A stretch of 64,000 nt of DNA from Pseudarthrobacter sp. NBSH8 (GCF_014217545.1 NZ_CP043178.1:248001-312000); one strand, 5' to 3'. Positions 37,755 through 45,549 are shown, numbered from the stretch's first letter. Program-made: numbers and translations. The notes: generated by a model from the letters alone, not told the origin.

Positions 37755-38036
37755 CTACTGCGTTGATTCACCCTGCGGGTAGCGGTTGATCATCAGCTGC
37801 TGCAGGAGTGCGCGCTCGGGTTTGCCGGGATTCTGGGCGACGCAACGGCGGAGCCTGGCCCGGGCAAGTTCCTCGCCGGGGGATGTTCCGCGGAGCACTT
37901 CATCAATGATTTCCTGCGCCTGCCACCGCAGGGATTCCCGGGCGAAGTAACGGACCTCGGCGGACGCAGCCGTACTTTCTATCCACGGGTCAGTGTCGGC
38001 ACACGGGATGAAATCGAACGTTCGCTCTGCTGACAT
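37755..38036 (-). CDS. Small hypothetical protein, 93 residues, paralogue of 35871-36128
   Basis: A soluble helix-rich protein. Residues after FARESLRWQAQEIIDEVLRG match the other small gene: SP, then RLRRCVAQNPGKPERAL and LM. A strong ribosome-binding site AAGGAGG stands five bases before the ATG at 38036, favouring it over the codon at 38063. It faces the GAF-ANTAR pair from the other side, so the pair sits between the two paralogues. The invariant Cys, PGxPERAL and basic LRR segment suggest a nucleic-acid or partner-protein contact, but this is not shown. Confidence 0.7.
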   Translation of the reverse strand: MSAERTFDFIPCADTDPWIESTAASAEVRYFARESLRWQAQEIIDEVLRGTSPGEELARARLRRCVAQNPGKPERALLQQLMINRYPQGESTQ

Positions 38037-38124
38037 CGGGGCCTCCTTGCACCAAGCCGACAAGGCCTTTTGAGGGTCCCGTCAGCGTCATAGCACTGCG
38101 TTGGGAAAAACATTACAGCGAGTA

Positions 38125-38154
38125 AGACTGGTCTGTCTGCACCTGGAGTAAACT
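38125..38154 (+). promoter_or_regulatory. Putative promoter and operator of the TetR gene
   Basis: TAAACT at 38149-38154 is a -10 candidate nine bases before the ATG of the TetR gene, so the transcript may be leaderless. At 38125-38134 the sequence AGACTGGTCT is an inverted repeat (AGAC / GTCT) placed over the -35 region, the usual place for autorepression by a TetR protein. No ribosome-binding site is seen. Confidence 0.45.
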
Positions 38155-38163
38155 ATTCCTACG

Positions 38164-38796
38164 ATGATTTTCGATGCAGACCACGCTGCAGAGCCCGCCC
38201 TGTCTCCTGCGGATTTACCCGCCGAGGCGGCAGTTGTTCCTGCCGATTCCCGGGGCCGGATCCTGGCTGTGGCTTATGAACTGTTTTCCCGCCGTGGGGT
38301 GCGGGACGTAGGCGTTAACGAACTGATCGAACGTTCCGGCGTGGCCAAGGCAACGTTTTACCGGCACTTCCCGTCCAAGGACGCGCTCGTCCTGGCGTTC
38401 CTGGAGCAGCGGGACCAGCTATGGACAGTTGATTCCATCGTCGGCCAGGCCAAACTGCGCGGCACAACCCCCGCCGAACAACTGCTGGCTATCTTCGACG
38501 TCTTCGGCGACTGGTTCCTCCGCGACGACTTCGAAGCCTGCTCCTTCATCAACGTCCTGCTGGAAATGGGCCCGGCCCATCCGCTCGGCCAGGCCAGCAT
38601 CGATTACCTGGCCAGGATCAGGGGCCACGTGCAGGCCCTCGCGGAGCAGGCCGGGTTGGACCGCCCGGAGGATTTCGCCCGGTCCTGGCACATCCTCATG
38701 AAGGGGTCCATCGTCTCAGCCACCGAAGGCGACACCCAGGCGGCGAAGCGGGCCCAGCAGATGGCCAGCTGGCTGATCGAGCACCACCGCAGCTGA
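38164..38796 (+). CDS. TetR/AcrR-family transcriptional regulator
   Basis: 210 residues. The N-terminal HTH (residues 24-70) reads RILAVAYELFSRRGVRDVGVNELIERSGVAKATFYRHFPSKDALV, with AKATFYRHF the recognition helix. The C-terminal ligand domain is all-helical. It shares orientation with the MFS exporter downstream, so it probably represses it and itself. Ligand unknown. Confidence 0.93.
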   Translation: MIFDADHAAEPALSPADLPAEAAVVPADSRGRILAVAYELFSRRGVRDVGVNELIERSGVAKATFYRHFPSKDALVLAFLEQRDQLWTVDSIVGQAKLRGTTPAEQLLAIFDVFGDWFLRDDFEACSFINVLLEMGPAHPLGQASIDYLARIRGHVQALAEQAGLDRPEDFARSWHILMKGSIVSATEGDTQAAKRAQQMASWLIEHHRS

Positions 38797-38971
38797 CAAC
38801 CGGCCCTCCCGCGCGAATGGCCACTTAAGCCCCGCCCACGAATACTCCGTTCCTCGACGCCGAGCGCCGGATAGCAAGGAATCAGCAGGAGTTCAGTTAA
38901 TCCGGCCGGGCCCCGAGGCAGCATGCTGGATCAAAGCCCGTGCCGAAGAATAAACCTGTGTCCCGGAATTA

Positions 38972-38987
38972 GTCCGGACGGTAGAGT
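38972..38987 (+). promoter_or_regulatory. Putative promoter and palindrome before the MFS gene
   Basis: GTCCGGAC at 38972-38979 is a perfect 8-base palindrome, next to a wider CCGGA and TCCGG pair starting at 38963. The possible -10 TAGAGT lies at 38982-38987, about 62 bases before the MFS start. It could be an operator, but it does not match the AGACTGGTCT site of the TetR gene. Confidence 0.35.
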
Positions 38988-39049
38988 GTTGGAATCTGCA
39001 GCGACGATGCTCGCGAGCCACTTCATTCTTACTCCCTGAGGGAACACCC

Positions 39050-40519
39050 ATGTCTACAGAAGTCTCTTCGAACGCCGCCGGGCAGCCCGGGCCAGTAGCG
39101 GCGGCGCTGTCCGCCGCGCCGGAGAAGATGTCCCGCGAATCGGTGACCATCATCGCCACCCTGCTCGTGGCGACCTTTGTGGTGATCCTGAACGAGACCA
39201 TCATGAATGTGGCCCTGCAGCGGCTGATGGTTGACCTGCGTGTGGACGCGCCCACCGTGCAATGGCTCTCCACCGGTTTTATGCTCACCATGGCGGTGGT
39301 CATCCCCACCACCGGGTTCATCCTCCAAAGCCTGTCCACGCGGGCCGTCTTTATGCTGGCCATGGGTCTGTTCGCCGGCGGCACCGCCGTGGCGGCGGTG
39401 GCTCCCGGTTTTGAGATCCTGCTCCTGGCCCGCATCGTCCAGGCCGGCGGCACCGCCATCATGCTTCCGTTGCTGATGACCACCATCCTCACCCTTGTCC
39501 CGCTGGCCAAGCGCGGCGCCGTCATGGGCAACGTCAGTATCGCCATCTCAGTGGCGCCGGCCATGGGTCCCACTGTCTCCGGGCTGATCCTGGAGCATTT
39601 CGCCTGGCGCTTTATGTTCGTTTTTGTCCTGCCGGTCGCCCTGGCCGCGCTGGCCATCGGCCACAAGTACCTGACGAACGTGGGGGAAACCGAGAAGACC
39701 AAGCTCGATTTCCTCTCCGTACTCCTCACGGTTCCTGCCTTCGGTGGCTTGGTGTATGGCCTCAGCCAGATCGGCGGCGGCCAAAGCGGTCCGAGCACCA
39801 TGGCCATCGCCGCCCTGGTAATAGGCGTCGCCAGCCTGACGGTCTTTGTGCTCCGCCAGCTCCGGCTGCAGAAGTCCGAAGCCCCGCTGCTGGATCTCCG
39901 CGCCTTCAACTTCAGGATGTTCACGGTTTCCGTGCTGCTGATGGTGGTGGCCATGATGGCGCTCTTCGGCGGCGTGATCCTGCTCCCGCTTTACCTGCAG
40001 GAAATCCGCGGCCTGGGCTCGCTGGAGACGGGTCTCGCGCTGCTTCCGGGTGGCCTGGCGATGGGCCTGCTGGGCCCGTTTATCGGCCGGCTGTTCGACC
40101 AAGTGGGCCCGCTGCCGCTCACCGTTACCGGTTCCGTGCTGATGGTGCTGGCCTTGTGGCAGTTTTCAATGCTCGACGCCGGCACTCCGGTCTGGTGGAT
40201 CATCACCCTCCACGTGGGGCTCAGTTTCGGCCTGGCGCTGCTGTTCACGCCGGCATTTACCACCGGCCTGAACCCGCTGCCGCCGCATCTTTACTCTCAC
40301 GGCTCGGCGATCATGAGCACCGCACAGCAGGTAGCCGGTGCCGCCGGAACGGCGCTGCTGGTGTCCATCTTTGCCGTGGTCTCGGCCGCGTCGGGGCTCG
40401 TTGCCGGCATGAGTGCAGCGTTCCTGACGGCAACCGTGATAGCCCTTGCCGCCGTCGTACTCTCTGCGATGATGCGGAAAACAGGCGGCGCCGTCCCGGG
40501 GCACGGCGCCGGCCACTAA
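39050..40519 (+). CDS. MFS exporter, DHA2 (EmrB/QacA) type
   Basis: Fourteen-helix drug:proton antiporter type, 489 residues. Helix 1 begins ESVTIIATLLVATFVVILNETIMNVALQRL, a typical motif D-like segment of DHA2 members (conserved NETIMNVAL), followed by QWLSTGFMLTMAVVIPTTGFI. Motif A-like and antiporter motif C regions follow. Substrates are usually hydrophobic cations or drugs; the natural one here is unknown. It lies about 250 bases after the TetR gene, which is likely its local regulator. Repeat copy C lies just after its stop. Confidence 0.92.
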   Translation: MSTEVSSNAAGQPGPVAAALSAAPEKMSRESVTIIATLLVATFVVILNETIMNVALQRLMVDLRVDAPTVQWLSTGFMLTMAVVIPTTGFILQSLSTRAVFMLAMGLFAGGTAVAAVAPGFEILLLARIVQAGGTAIMLPLLMTTILTLVPLAKRGAVMGNVSIAISVAPAMGPTVSGLILEHFAWRFMFVFVLPVALAALAIGHKYLTNVGETEKTKLDFLSVLLTVPAFGGLVYGLSQIGGGQSGPSTMAIAALVIGVASLTVFVLRQLRLQKSEAPLLDLRAFNFRMFTVSVLLMVVAMMALFGGVILLPLYLQEIRGLGSLETGLALLPGGLAMGLLGPFIGRLFDQVGPLPLTVTGSVLMVLALWQFSMLDAGTPVWWIITLHVGLSFGLALLFTPAFTTGLNPLPPHLYSHGSAIMSTAQQVAGAAGTALLVSIFAVVSAASGLVAGMSAAFLTATVIALAAVVLSAMMRKTGGAVPGHGAGH

Positions 40520-40532
40520 CCACTCTTAACCA

Positions 40533-40593
40533 AACGCGGGGTCACCTAGCGCCCATCCGGCCCACCGGAACGGGCCGTAGGTGACCCCGCGTT
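40533..40593. repeat. GGGGTCAC palindrome, copy C
   Basis: AACGCGGGGTCACCTA at 40533-40548 pairs exactly with 40578-40593 around a 29-base centre that again contains GCCCA, TCCGG and CGGAA words. Compared with copies A and B the arm reads CACCT rather than CACTT, and the opposite arm carries the matching change (AGGTG), so the pairing is kept. It lies between the converging stops of the MFS and alpha/beta hydrolase genes. Confidence 0.9.
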
Positions 40594-40606
40594 GCTTTGG
40601 ATGGGG

Positions 40607-41443
40607 TCAGCTGGCGAAGAAGTCGCTCAGCTCGGTGATGAGCTTGTCCGGTGCACGGAGGACGCCGTCGTGGCCGGCTCCCGGCAGGATGGTGTAGCTG
40701 GAGCCGGACAGGACATCATGGATCTGGCCGCAGGCAACACCGAAGTACGCAGGGCTCTTCTCGCCCACAATAATCAGCGTTTCCAGGGGCAGCTCCAGGA
40801 ACGGCTCGGCCGGCATGTCCGCTGCGATGATGGCCTTGATTTCCCGGACGCCGGTGCGCATCAGTTCACGCTGCTGCTTTCCTTCGGAAGTGCCCGCGGT
40901 GAGTTTGTTGGCCAAGGTCAGCATGGACAGTGGCATGCGGGATGAAAACGCTCCGCCCGCCTCAAGCCCGCGCTGCAGTACGGCCAAGGCGCGGTCGTCG
41001 TCCCCGGCGGCCGTGGCCCGTTCGTATTCGGCAGTCCAGTCGGCCTTCACGCTGTGGTTCACGGACACGGCGGGGTCATACACAGCCAGCCGCTCCACCG
41101 GAAGGGTCCGGGCCGCGTGCAGGGCCACCGCGCCGCCGAAGCTGTGCCCAAAAACGTCCGTGCTGGACGTGTGTTTCATCACGGCATCCAGGTCCCGCAC
41201 GTCCCCGTCCAGCGTGTAATCGTCGGCCTGCGGCGAGGAAGATCCGCGGCCGCGGCGGTTGAACGTGTGCACGGGGCGGCCCAACGCGGTGCTGAGTTTC
41301 TGGGCGAACTTTGTGTAGTCGGCCGCGGTCACCATGGAAGCCGGGACCACAACCACGCCGGAACCGGCGGAGGCCAGTTCAGCACCCGTGGAGAAGAGCT
41401 CCAGCGTGCCGCCGTCGGGGGTCTTGATGTTCTCGCTCGTCAT
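40607..41443 (-). CDS. Alpha/beta hydrolase 1 of a tandem trio
   Basis: 278 residues with the fold's hallmarks: HTFNRRGRGSS (strand and turn before the cap), nucleophile elbow FGHSFGGAVAL, and the late LIVVGEKSPAY and ILPGAGHDGVL segments that supply Asp/Glu and His. Family enzymes hydrolyse esters, amides or C-C bonds; no substrate is known. It is the last of three same-strand hydrolases (genes at 41478-42374 and 42381-43265); the three share overall order and the NRRGRG or DRRGRG turn and are paralogues. Its start lies about 35 bases from the next gene's stop. Confidence 0.88.
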   Translation of the reverse strand: MTSENIKTPDGGTLELFSTGAELASAGSGVVVVPASMVTAADYTKFAQKLSTALGRPVHTFNRRGRGSSSPQADDYTLDGDVRDLDAVMKHTSSTDVFGHSFGGAVALHAARTLPVERLAVYDPAVSVNHSVKADWTAEYERATAAGDDDRALAVLQRGLEAGGAFSSRMPLSMLTLANKLTAGTSEGKQQRELMRTGVREIKAIIAADMPAEPFLELPLETLIIVGEKSPAYFGVACGQIHDVLSGSSYTILPGAGHDGVLRAPDKLITELSDFFAS

Positions 41444-41477
41444 GATCCGAGCCTAGCCGAGCAACCTGCGGAAAGCC

Positions 41478-42374
41478 TCAGCCCTTGAAGTATTCAGCGA
41501 TGTCAGCGACAAGTTCCTTAACTGCGGCCGGAATGGAGCCATGGAAGCCCTTGGGTGAGAGCTCGAAGGTGCTCCCCGGGACGGCCGCGTGAAGGCGCTG
41601 GGCCGTGACCTTGTAGTAGCTCGGGCTCTTGCCGCCCACCATAAAGTGCGTGTTGGCGGGCAGTACGGCGAAGTTCCTTGCATGCTCGGCTTCGCCGTAC
41701 GCGGCCCGCAGTTCGCCCACGCCGGTTGGCATCAGCTCCCGGAGCATCTTGTTCACTTTGGTGCGCGACACCACAGCCATCAGCCCCGCAAGGACAGGCT
41801 CGGGGACCTTCGAGAGCGCAGTGCCCGGCTGCATGCCCTTTTTCATTCGGGCCATGGCATGCCCCACCCGGCCGGCGTTCACCGCGGCCTCGAACTCGTC
41901 CAGCCAGGACATGTCGATGCTGCCGTCGATGTTGACCGCGGCGTCGTAGACCGCCAGTTTGTGCGGTTCGTATGAGGTGCCTACGAACTCCTGGACGGCG
42001 TTCAGCGCCACCGATCCGCCCAGGCTGTGGCCCAGGACGTTGCGGGCACCCGTTGCATCCATGACCGTGCGGACATCGGCAATTTCCGTGGCCATGGAAT
42101 AATCCGCCGGCTGCTCGGTGGAGTTGCCCCGCCCGCGCCGGTCGTAGACGTCCACTGCCCACCCGTCGCCCAGCCCGTCGGCCAAAGCCATCGAGAACGG
42201 CCGGTAGATCAGGGCCGTGAGGAAGGCCCCTCCGATGACCACCACACGGCGTTCTCCCGGCGCATCCTCGGTTCCGTAGCTGTACAAAGCCAGCCTGCCG
42301 CCGTCGTGCGTGGGGACTTCCTGTGCTCTCACGCTCCCCATCCTAGGCGCGCGGCAAAGGCTCCGCACCGGCAA
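41478..42374 (-). CDS. Alpha/beta hydrolase 2 of a tandem trio
   Basis: About 287-298 residues depending on the start; no strong ribosome-binding site stands before either. The nucleophile elbow is LGHSLGGSVAL and the turn VYDRRGRGNSTEQPADYS matches the neighbours. The late segment FMVGGKSPSYYKVTAQRLH and the HG near the C-terminus supply the remaining catalytic positions. It is nearest to paralogue 1. The tight spacing (about 6 bases to hydrolase 3 upstream) suggests an operon. Confidence 0.87.
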   Translation of the reverse strand: MPVRSLCRAPRMGSVRAQEVPTHDGGRLALYSYGTEDAPGERRVVVIGGAFLTALIYRPFSMALADGLGDGWAVDVYDRRGRGNSTEQPADYSMATEIADVRTVMDATGARNVLGHSLGGSVALNAVQEFVGTSYEPHKLAVYDAAVNIDGSIDMSWLDEFEAAVNAGRVGHAMARMKKGMQPGTALSKVPEPVLAGLMAVVSRTKVNKMLRELMPTGVGELRAAYGEAEHARNFAVLPANTHFMVGGKSPSYYKVTAQRLHAAVPGSTFELSPKGFHGSIPAAVKELVADIAEYFKG

Positions 42375-42380
42375 GGCGAC

Positions 42381-43265
42381 CTACCGGCGCCTCCCCAGCG
42401 TCCGGGCCTGGCCGTCGCTGCCGTTGATGAACCGGGCAATCCGCACGGCCAGGCCCTTGCCGGGTCGGATGGGTCCCTCATGCAGCTGGCCGGGGACCAC
42501 CTGGAAGGTGATCGATGGCACCGCGGCGGCCAGTTGGCGGCCGGTCTCGGCAAAATACGCCGGACTCCAGCCGCCGCTGAGCATCAGGACGGGCGTGGTG
42601 AGGGCGGTGAAATTCTCCAGTTCGGCGTCGGCGTCCAGTACTGCCCGCATTTCGGTGACGGCCGTGGGCAGCAGCTGGCGCATTTCCGCGCCCAGATTGG
42701 TTTTGGCGGAGAGAATGCTCAGCATCCGCAGCGCGCCGAGAGGCAGGTAGGACAGGGGGCCGGCCGTAGCCAGGCCCTGGACCAGGTGCGCCCAGGCATG
42801 GTTAAGCTGGCCTGCGGTGACGGCGTCCTCAAGCTCCGGCCGCCAGCGGTGGCTCAGGTTTCCGGACAGCGACACCGCGGCGTCATAGGTCACCAGCCGG
42901 CCCACGGGCAGGGTCCGGGCCGCCTGCAGCGCTACGAAACCGCCGTAGCTGTGGGCCACCACGTCCGTGGAACCGGTCTCGCGCATGACCGCCGCAAGGT
43001 CGCTGACCTCCGTTTTCACCGAATAGTCCTCCGGCTGCGGGGCGGACCCCGCCCTGCCGCGGCGGTTGTAGCAGTGCACCGGCCGGCCCAGCAGGACGCT
43101 GAGCTTCCGGGCAAAAGGCCGGTAGAGGGCGTCGGTGACCAAAGTGCCGTGGATGAGTACGACGCCGGGAGGTCCCGCCATCGTCGGGTCCAGTCCTGCG
43201 GGGGTGCGGAAGGAATGGACGTCGAGGCGCCCGCCGTCCTCCGCTTCAACTTTCCAAGTCTCCAC
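42381..43265 (-). CDS. Alpha/beta hydrolase 3 of a tandem trio
   Basis: 294 residues. The nucleophile elbow reads VAHSYGGFVAL, so the residue before His is Ala rather than the usual Gly, and the fourth is Tyr; the catalytic Ser and both Gly are kept. NRRGRAGSAPQPEDYS corresponds to the trio's shared turn. MLSGGWSPAYFAETGRQL and the late QLHEG supply the acid and His positions. It is first in the trio and is divergent from lysS, about 67 bases away. Confidence 0.87.
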   Translation of the reverse strand: METWKVEAEDGGRLDVHSFRTPAGLDPTMAGPPGVVLIHGTLVTDALYRPFARKLSVLLGRPVHCYNRRGRAGSAPQPEDYSVKTEVSDLAAVMRETGSTDVVAHSYGGFVALQAARTLPVGRLVTYDAAVSLSGNLSHRWRPELEDAVTAGQLNHAWAHLVQGLATAGPLSYLPLGALRMLSILSAKTNLGAEMRQLLPTAVTEMRAVLDADAELENFTALTTPVLMLSGGWSPAYFAETGRQLAAAVPSITFQVVPGQLHEGPIRPGKGLAVRIARFINGSDGQARTLGRRR

Positions 43266-43318
43266 AGCCCGAGTCTATGCCCGGGCGTCTGCCGGGAGCC
43301 GGAGGCGGGAATGCCCGG

Positions 43319-43324
43319 TAAACT
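43319..43324 (+). promoter_or_regulatory. Putative -10 element of lysS (leaderless start)
   Basis: TAAACT ends eight bases before the lysS GTG, without a ribosome-binding site between. A leaderless transcript is likely, as at serS. No good -35 box is visible. Confidence 0.45.
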
Positions 43325-43332
43325 TGGGGATT

Positions 43333-44865
43333 GTGACTTCCCAAAACACCCCCGCCCCAAAAAATGCCCCAGAGCCGCTCGACGCCAGCGAACAGATGCG
43401 CATCCGCATGGACAAGCGCGCGAAGCTGATCGGGCGCGGCACCGAGGCATATCCGGTGGGCGTGGAACGCACGCATTCCCTCACGGAGATCCGCGAAAAG
43501 TACTCGCACCTTGAGGCTGACGACACCACCGGCGACGTTGTGGGCGTCACCGGCCGCGTGGTTTTTGTGCGTAATACCGGCAAGCTCTGCTTCGCCACAC
43601 TCCAGGAAGGCGGAGTTGACGGCAAGGGCACCCGGCTCCAGGCGATGCTCAGCCTTGCCAACGTGGGCGAGGAAGCTCTCGCGGACTGGAAGGCGGTGGT
43701 GGACCTGGGCGACCACGTGTTCATCAAGGGCGAAGTGATTTCCTCCCGCCGCGGCGAGCTGTCCGTGATGGCCGAGTCCTGGTCCATGGCTTCCAAGGCA
43801 CTGCGCCCGTTGCCGGTGCTGCACGCGGAACTGAACGAGGAAACCCGCGTCCGTCAGCGTTACGTGGACCTGATGGTGCGCGATGAAGCACGGGAGATGG
43901 TCTACACCCGCGCCGCGATTACCCGTTCCATCCGCGAGAGCCTGCACCGCCACAGCTACGTCGAGGTGGAAACCCCCATCCTGCAACTGGTCCACGGCGG
44001 CGCCCTGGCCCGCCCGTTCGAGACGCACATGAACGCGTTCGACCAGAAGATGACCCTTCGCATTGCCACTGAGCTTTACCTCAAGCGCGCCGTGGTGGGC
44101 GGGATCGATCGCGTCTACGACATGGGCCGCGTCTTCCGCAACGAGGGCGTGGACTCCACCCACAGCCCCGAATTCACCACCCTTGAGTGCTACGAAGCCT
44201 GGGCTGACCAGTTCGTCATGGCCGAGCGCATCAAGGAGATCATCCTGGACGCCGCGGACGCCGTGGGTGTGGGCCGCACCCTCCAGACCGATGCCGGGGA
44301 GATCAACCTCGACGGCGACTGGGCCTGGGTTTCGGTCTACCCGGGACTGTCCGACGCCGTTGGCCAGGAAGTCACGCCGGACACGTCGCTTGAGGTGCTC
44401 CGCGAAATCGCGCAAAAGCGTGAGGTCAAGGTGGACCCGAAGTGGGACGCCGAGAAACTGGCCGTGGAACTGTTCGGCGAAATTGTGGAACCCACGCTCC
44501 TGAACCCCACCTTTGTGTACGACTACCCGCCGTCTGCCCAGCCGTTGGCCCGCCCGCACCGGAATGACGGCCGGCTGATCGAGGCCTGGGACCTCATCAT
44601 CGGCGGCATGGAGCGCGGCACAGCCTTCTCCGAGCTGATCGACCCCGTCATCCAGCGCGAGCGGCTGACTGAACAGTCGCGGCACGCTGCCGCGGGCGAC
44701 GACGAGGCAATGCAGCTGGACGAAGACTTCCTGCGGGCCCTCGAATACGGCGCGCCGCCCATGGGTGGCATCGGCCTGGGCATCGACCGGCTGGTGATGT
44801 TGTTCACCGGCGCCGGTATCCGCGAAACCATCCTTTTCCCGCTTCTGAAGCCCGAAGGCCACTGA
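43333..44865 (+). CDS. lysS: Lysyl-tRNA synthetase (class II)
   Basis: 510 residues. The N-terminal OB fold (GDVVGVTGRVVFVRNTGKLCFATLQ, for anticodon binding) is followed by the class II core: motif 1 near SIRESLHRHSYVEVETPIL, motif 2 YDMGRVFRNEGVDSTHSPEFTTLE, and motif 3 near the C-terminus GGIGLGIDRLVMLFT. It is a normal-length enzyme. The frame is open upstream into the hydrolase promoter but without resemblance, so the GTG at 43333 is preferred. It leads a lysS - small membrane gene - lsr2 - clpC order typical of actinobacteria. Confidence 0.97.
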   Translation: MTSQNTPAPKNAPEPLDASEQMRIRMDKRAKLIGRGTEAYPVGVERTHSLTEIREKYSHLEADDTTGDVVGVTGRVVFVRNTGKLCFATLQEGGVDGKGTRLQAMLSLANVGEEALADWKAVVDLGDHVFIKGEVISSRRGELSVMAESWSMASKALRPLPVLHAELNEETRVRQRYVDLMVRDEAREMVYTRAAITRSIRESLHRHSYVEVETPILQLVHGGALARPFETHMNAFDQKMTLRIATELYLKRAVVGGIDRVYDMGRVFRNEGVDSTHSPEFTTLECYEAWADQFVMAERIKEIILDAADAVGVGRTLQTDAGEINLDGDWAWVSVYPGLSDAVGQEVTPDTSLEVLREIAQKREVKVDPKWDAEKLAVELFGEIVEPTLLNPTFVYDYPPSAQPLARPHRNDGRLIEAWDLIIGGMERGTAFSELIDPVIQRERLTEQSRHAAAGDDEAMQLDEDFLRALEYGAPPMGGIGLGIDRLVMLFTGAGIRETILFPLLKPEGH

Positions 44866-44867
44866 CC

Positions 44868-45047
44868 ATGGAATATGTAGCCGTACTCCTGCCCTCGTTG
44901 GTGGTTGGCCTGCTTTTTTGGTTTGCCATGAAATCCATCTTCAATGCCGATAAGGCCGAGCGAAAGGCTGAAGCGCGGGCCCAAGCCGAGGCGGAATCGC
45001 GTTCCGGTGCGCCTTTGAACGAACAGAACCCCGAATCGGACAAATAG
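44868..45047 (+). CDS. Small single-helix membrane protein, 59 residues
   Basis: The product starts MEYVAVLLPSLVVGLLFWFAM, one transmembrane helix at the extreme N-terminus, followed by the basic KSIFNADKAERKAEARAQ helix and a Ser/Glu-rich end. No signal peptidase site is visible. It begins immediately after the lysS stop, so it depends on that transcript. Proteins of this size and shape are common beside lysS in actinobacteria and are usually unannotated. Topology is probably N-out, C-in. Confidence 0.7.
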   Translation: MEYVAVLLPSLVVGLLFWFAMKSIFNADKAERKAEARAQAEAESRSGAPLNEQNPESDK

Positions 45048-45067
45048 CTCGAAAGAGATTTCTGCGG

Positions 45068-45091
45068 GTTCCTGTGGATATCCACAGGAAC
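45068..45091. promoter_or_regulatory. Perfect 24 bp palindrome upstream of lsr2
   Basis: GTTCCTGTGGAT at 45068-45079 is followed directly by its exact reverse complement, ending GGAAC at 45091, with no spacer. The inner TGTGGATATCCACA contains two overlapping near-matches (8 of 9) to the DnaA box TTATCCACA. It lies 12 bases before the -35 box of lsr2. A dimeric regulator's operator or a DnaA site is possible; it is also a weak hairpin after the small membrane gene. Confidence 0.65.
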
Positions 45092-45102
45092 GATTGAACG
45101 CT

Positions 45103-45132
45103 TTGACGCGTTGCCATAAAGAGGCCCATACT
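45103..45132 (+). promoter_or_regulatory. Putative promoter of lsr2
   Basis: TTGACG at 45103-45108 and CATACT at 45127-45132 are separated by 18 bases. It lies 60 bases before the lsr2 ATG, leaving a short 5' leader, and just beyond the palindrome. Both boxes are good matches to a housekeeping-type promoter. Confidence 0.55.
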
Positions 45133-45192
45133 TTTTACAGGAACATCCTCATTTTCTGACAACCGCACCTTTCCAAGAGGAAGACATATTTA

Positions 45193-45522
45193 ATGGCACA
45201 GAAAGTAAACATCATCCTCGTCGATGATCTTGATGGGGGATCCGCGGACGAAAACGTCCGTTTCGGCCTCGATGGGGTCAGCTACGAAATCGATCTGTCC
45301 TCGGCCAATGCGGCCGAGCTCCGTTCTGCCTTGGAGCGCTTTGTTGCCGCCGGACGCAAGACCTCGGCCGGCAGGGCTACCCGCACCAAGCCGGCTGCAG
45401 GCGCCCGCGCCAACGACTCCGCGCAGATCCGCCAGTGGGCACGGGATAACGGCTACACGGTTAACAGCCGCGGCCGAATTCAGGCTGAAATCCAGGAAGC
45501 CTACCAAAAGGCAAATTCCTGA
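45193..45522 (+). CDS. lsr2: Lsr2-family nucleoid-associated protein
   Basis: A histone-like H-NS analogue of actinobacteria that binds AT-rich DNA in the minor groove, silences acquired genes and shapes the nucleoid. The N-terminal dimerisation domain (MAQKVNIILVDDLDGGSADE to about residue 60) leads to a basic linker. The C-terminal domain has the AT-hook-like GYTVNSRGRIQAEIQEAY with the RGR core. 109 residues, normal. A strong terminator follows. The upstream palindrome could be a regulator site. Confidence 0.96.
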   Translation: MAQKVNIILVDDLDGGSADENVRFGLDGVSYEIDLSSANAAELRSALERFVAAGRKTSAGRATRTKPAAGARANDSAQIRQWARDNGYTVNSRGRIQAEIQEAYQKANS

Positions 45523-45549
45523 CCTACGCATCTCCAGCCGCGTAATAGG

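Noticed and set aside
43246-44862. 538-codon open frame opposite lysS
   Set aside because: It is fully antisense to lysS, has no recognisable motif and is expected from third-position GC bias.
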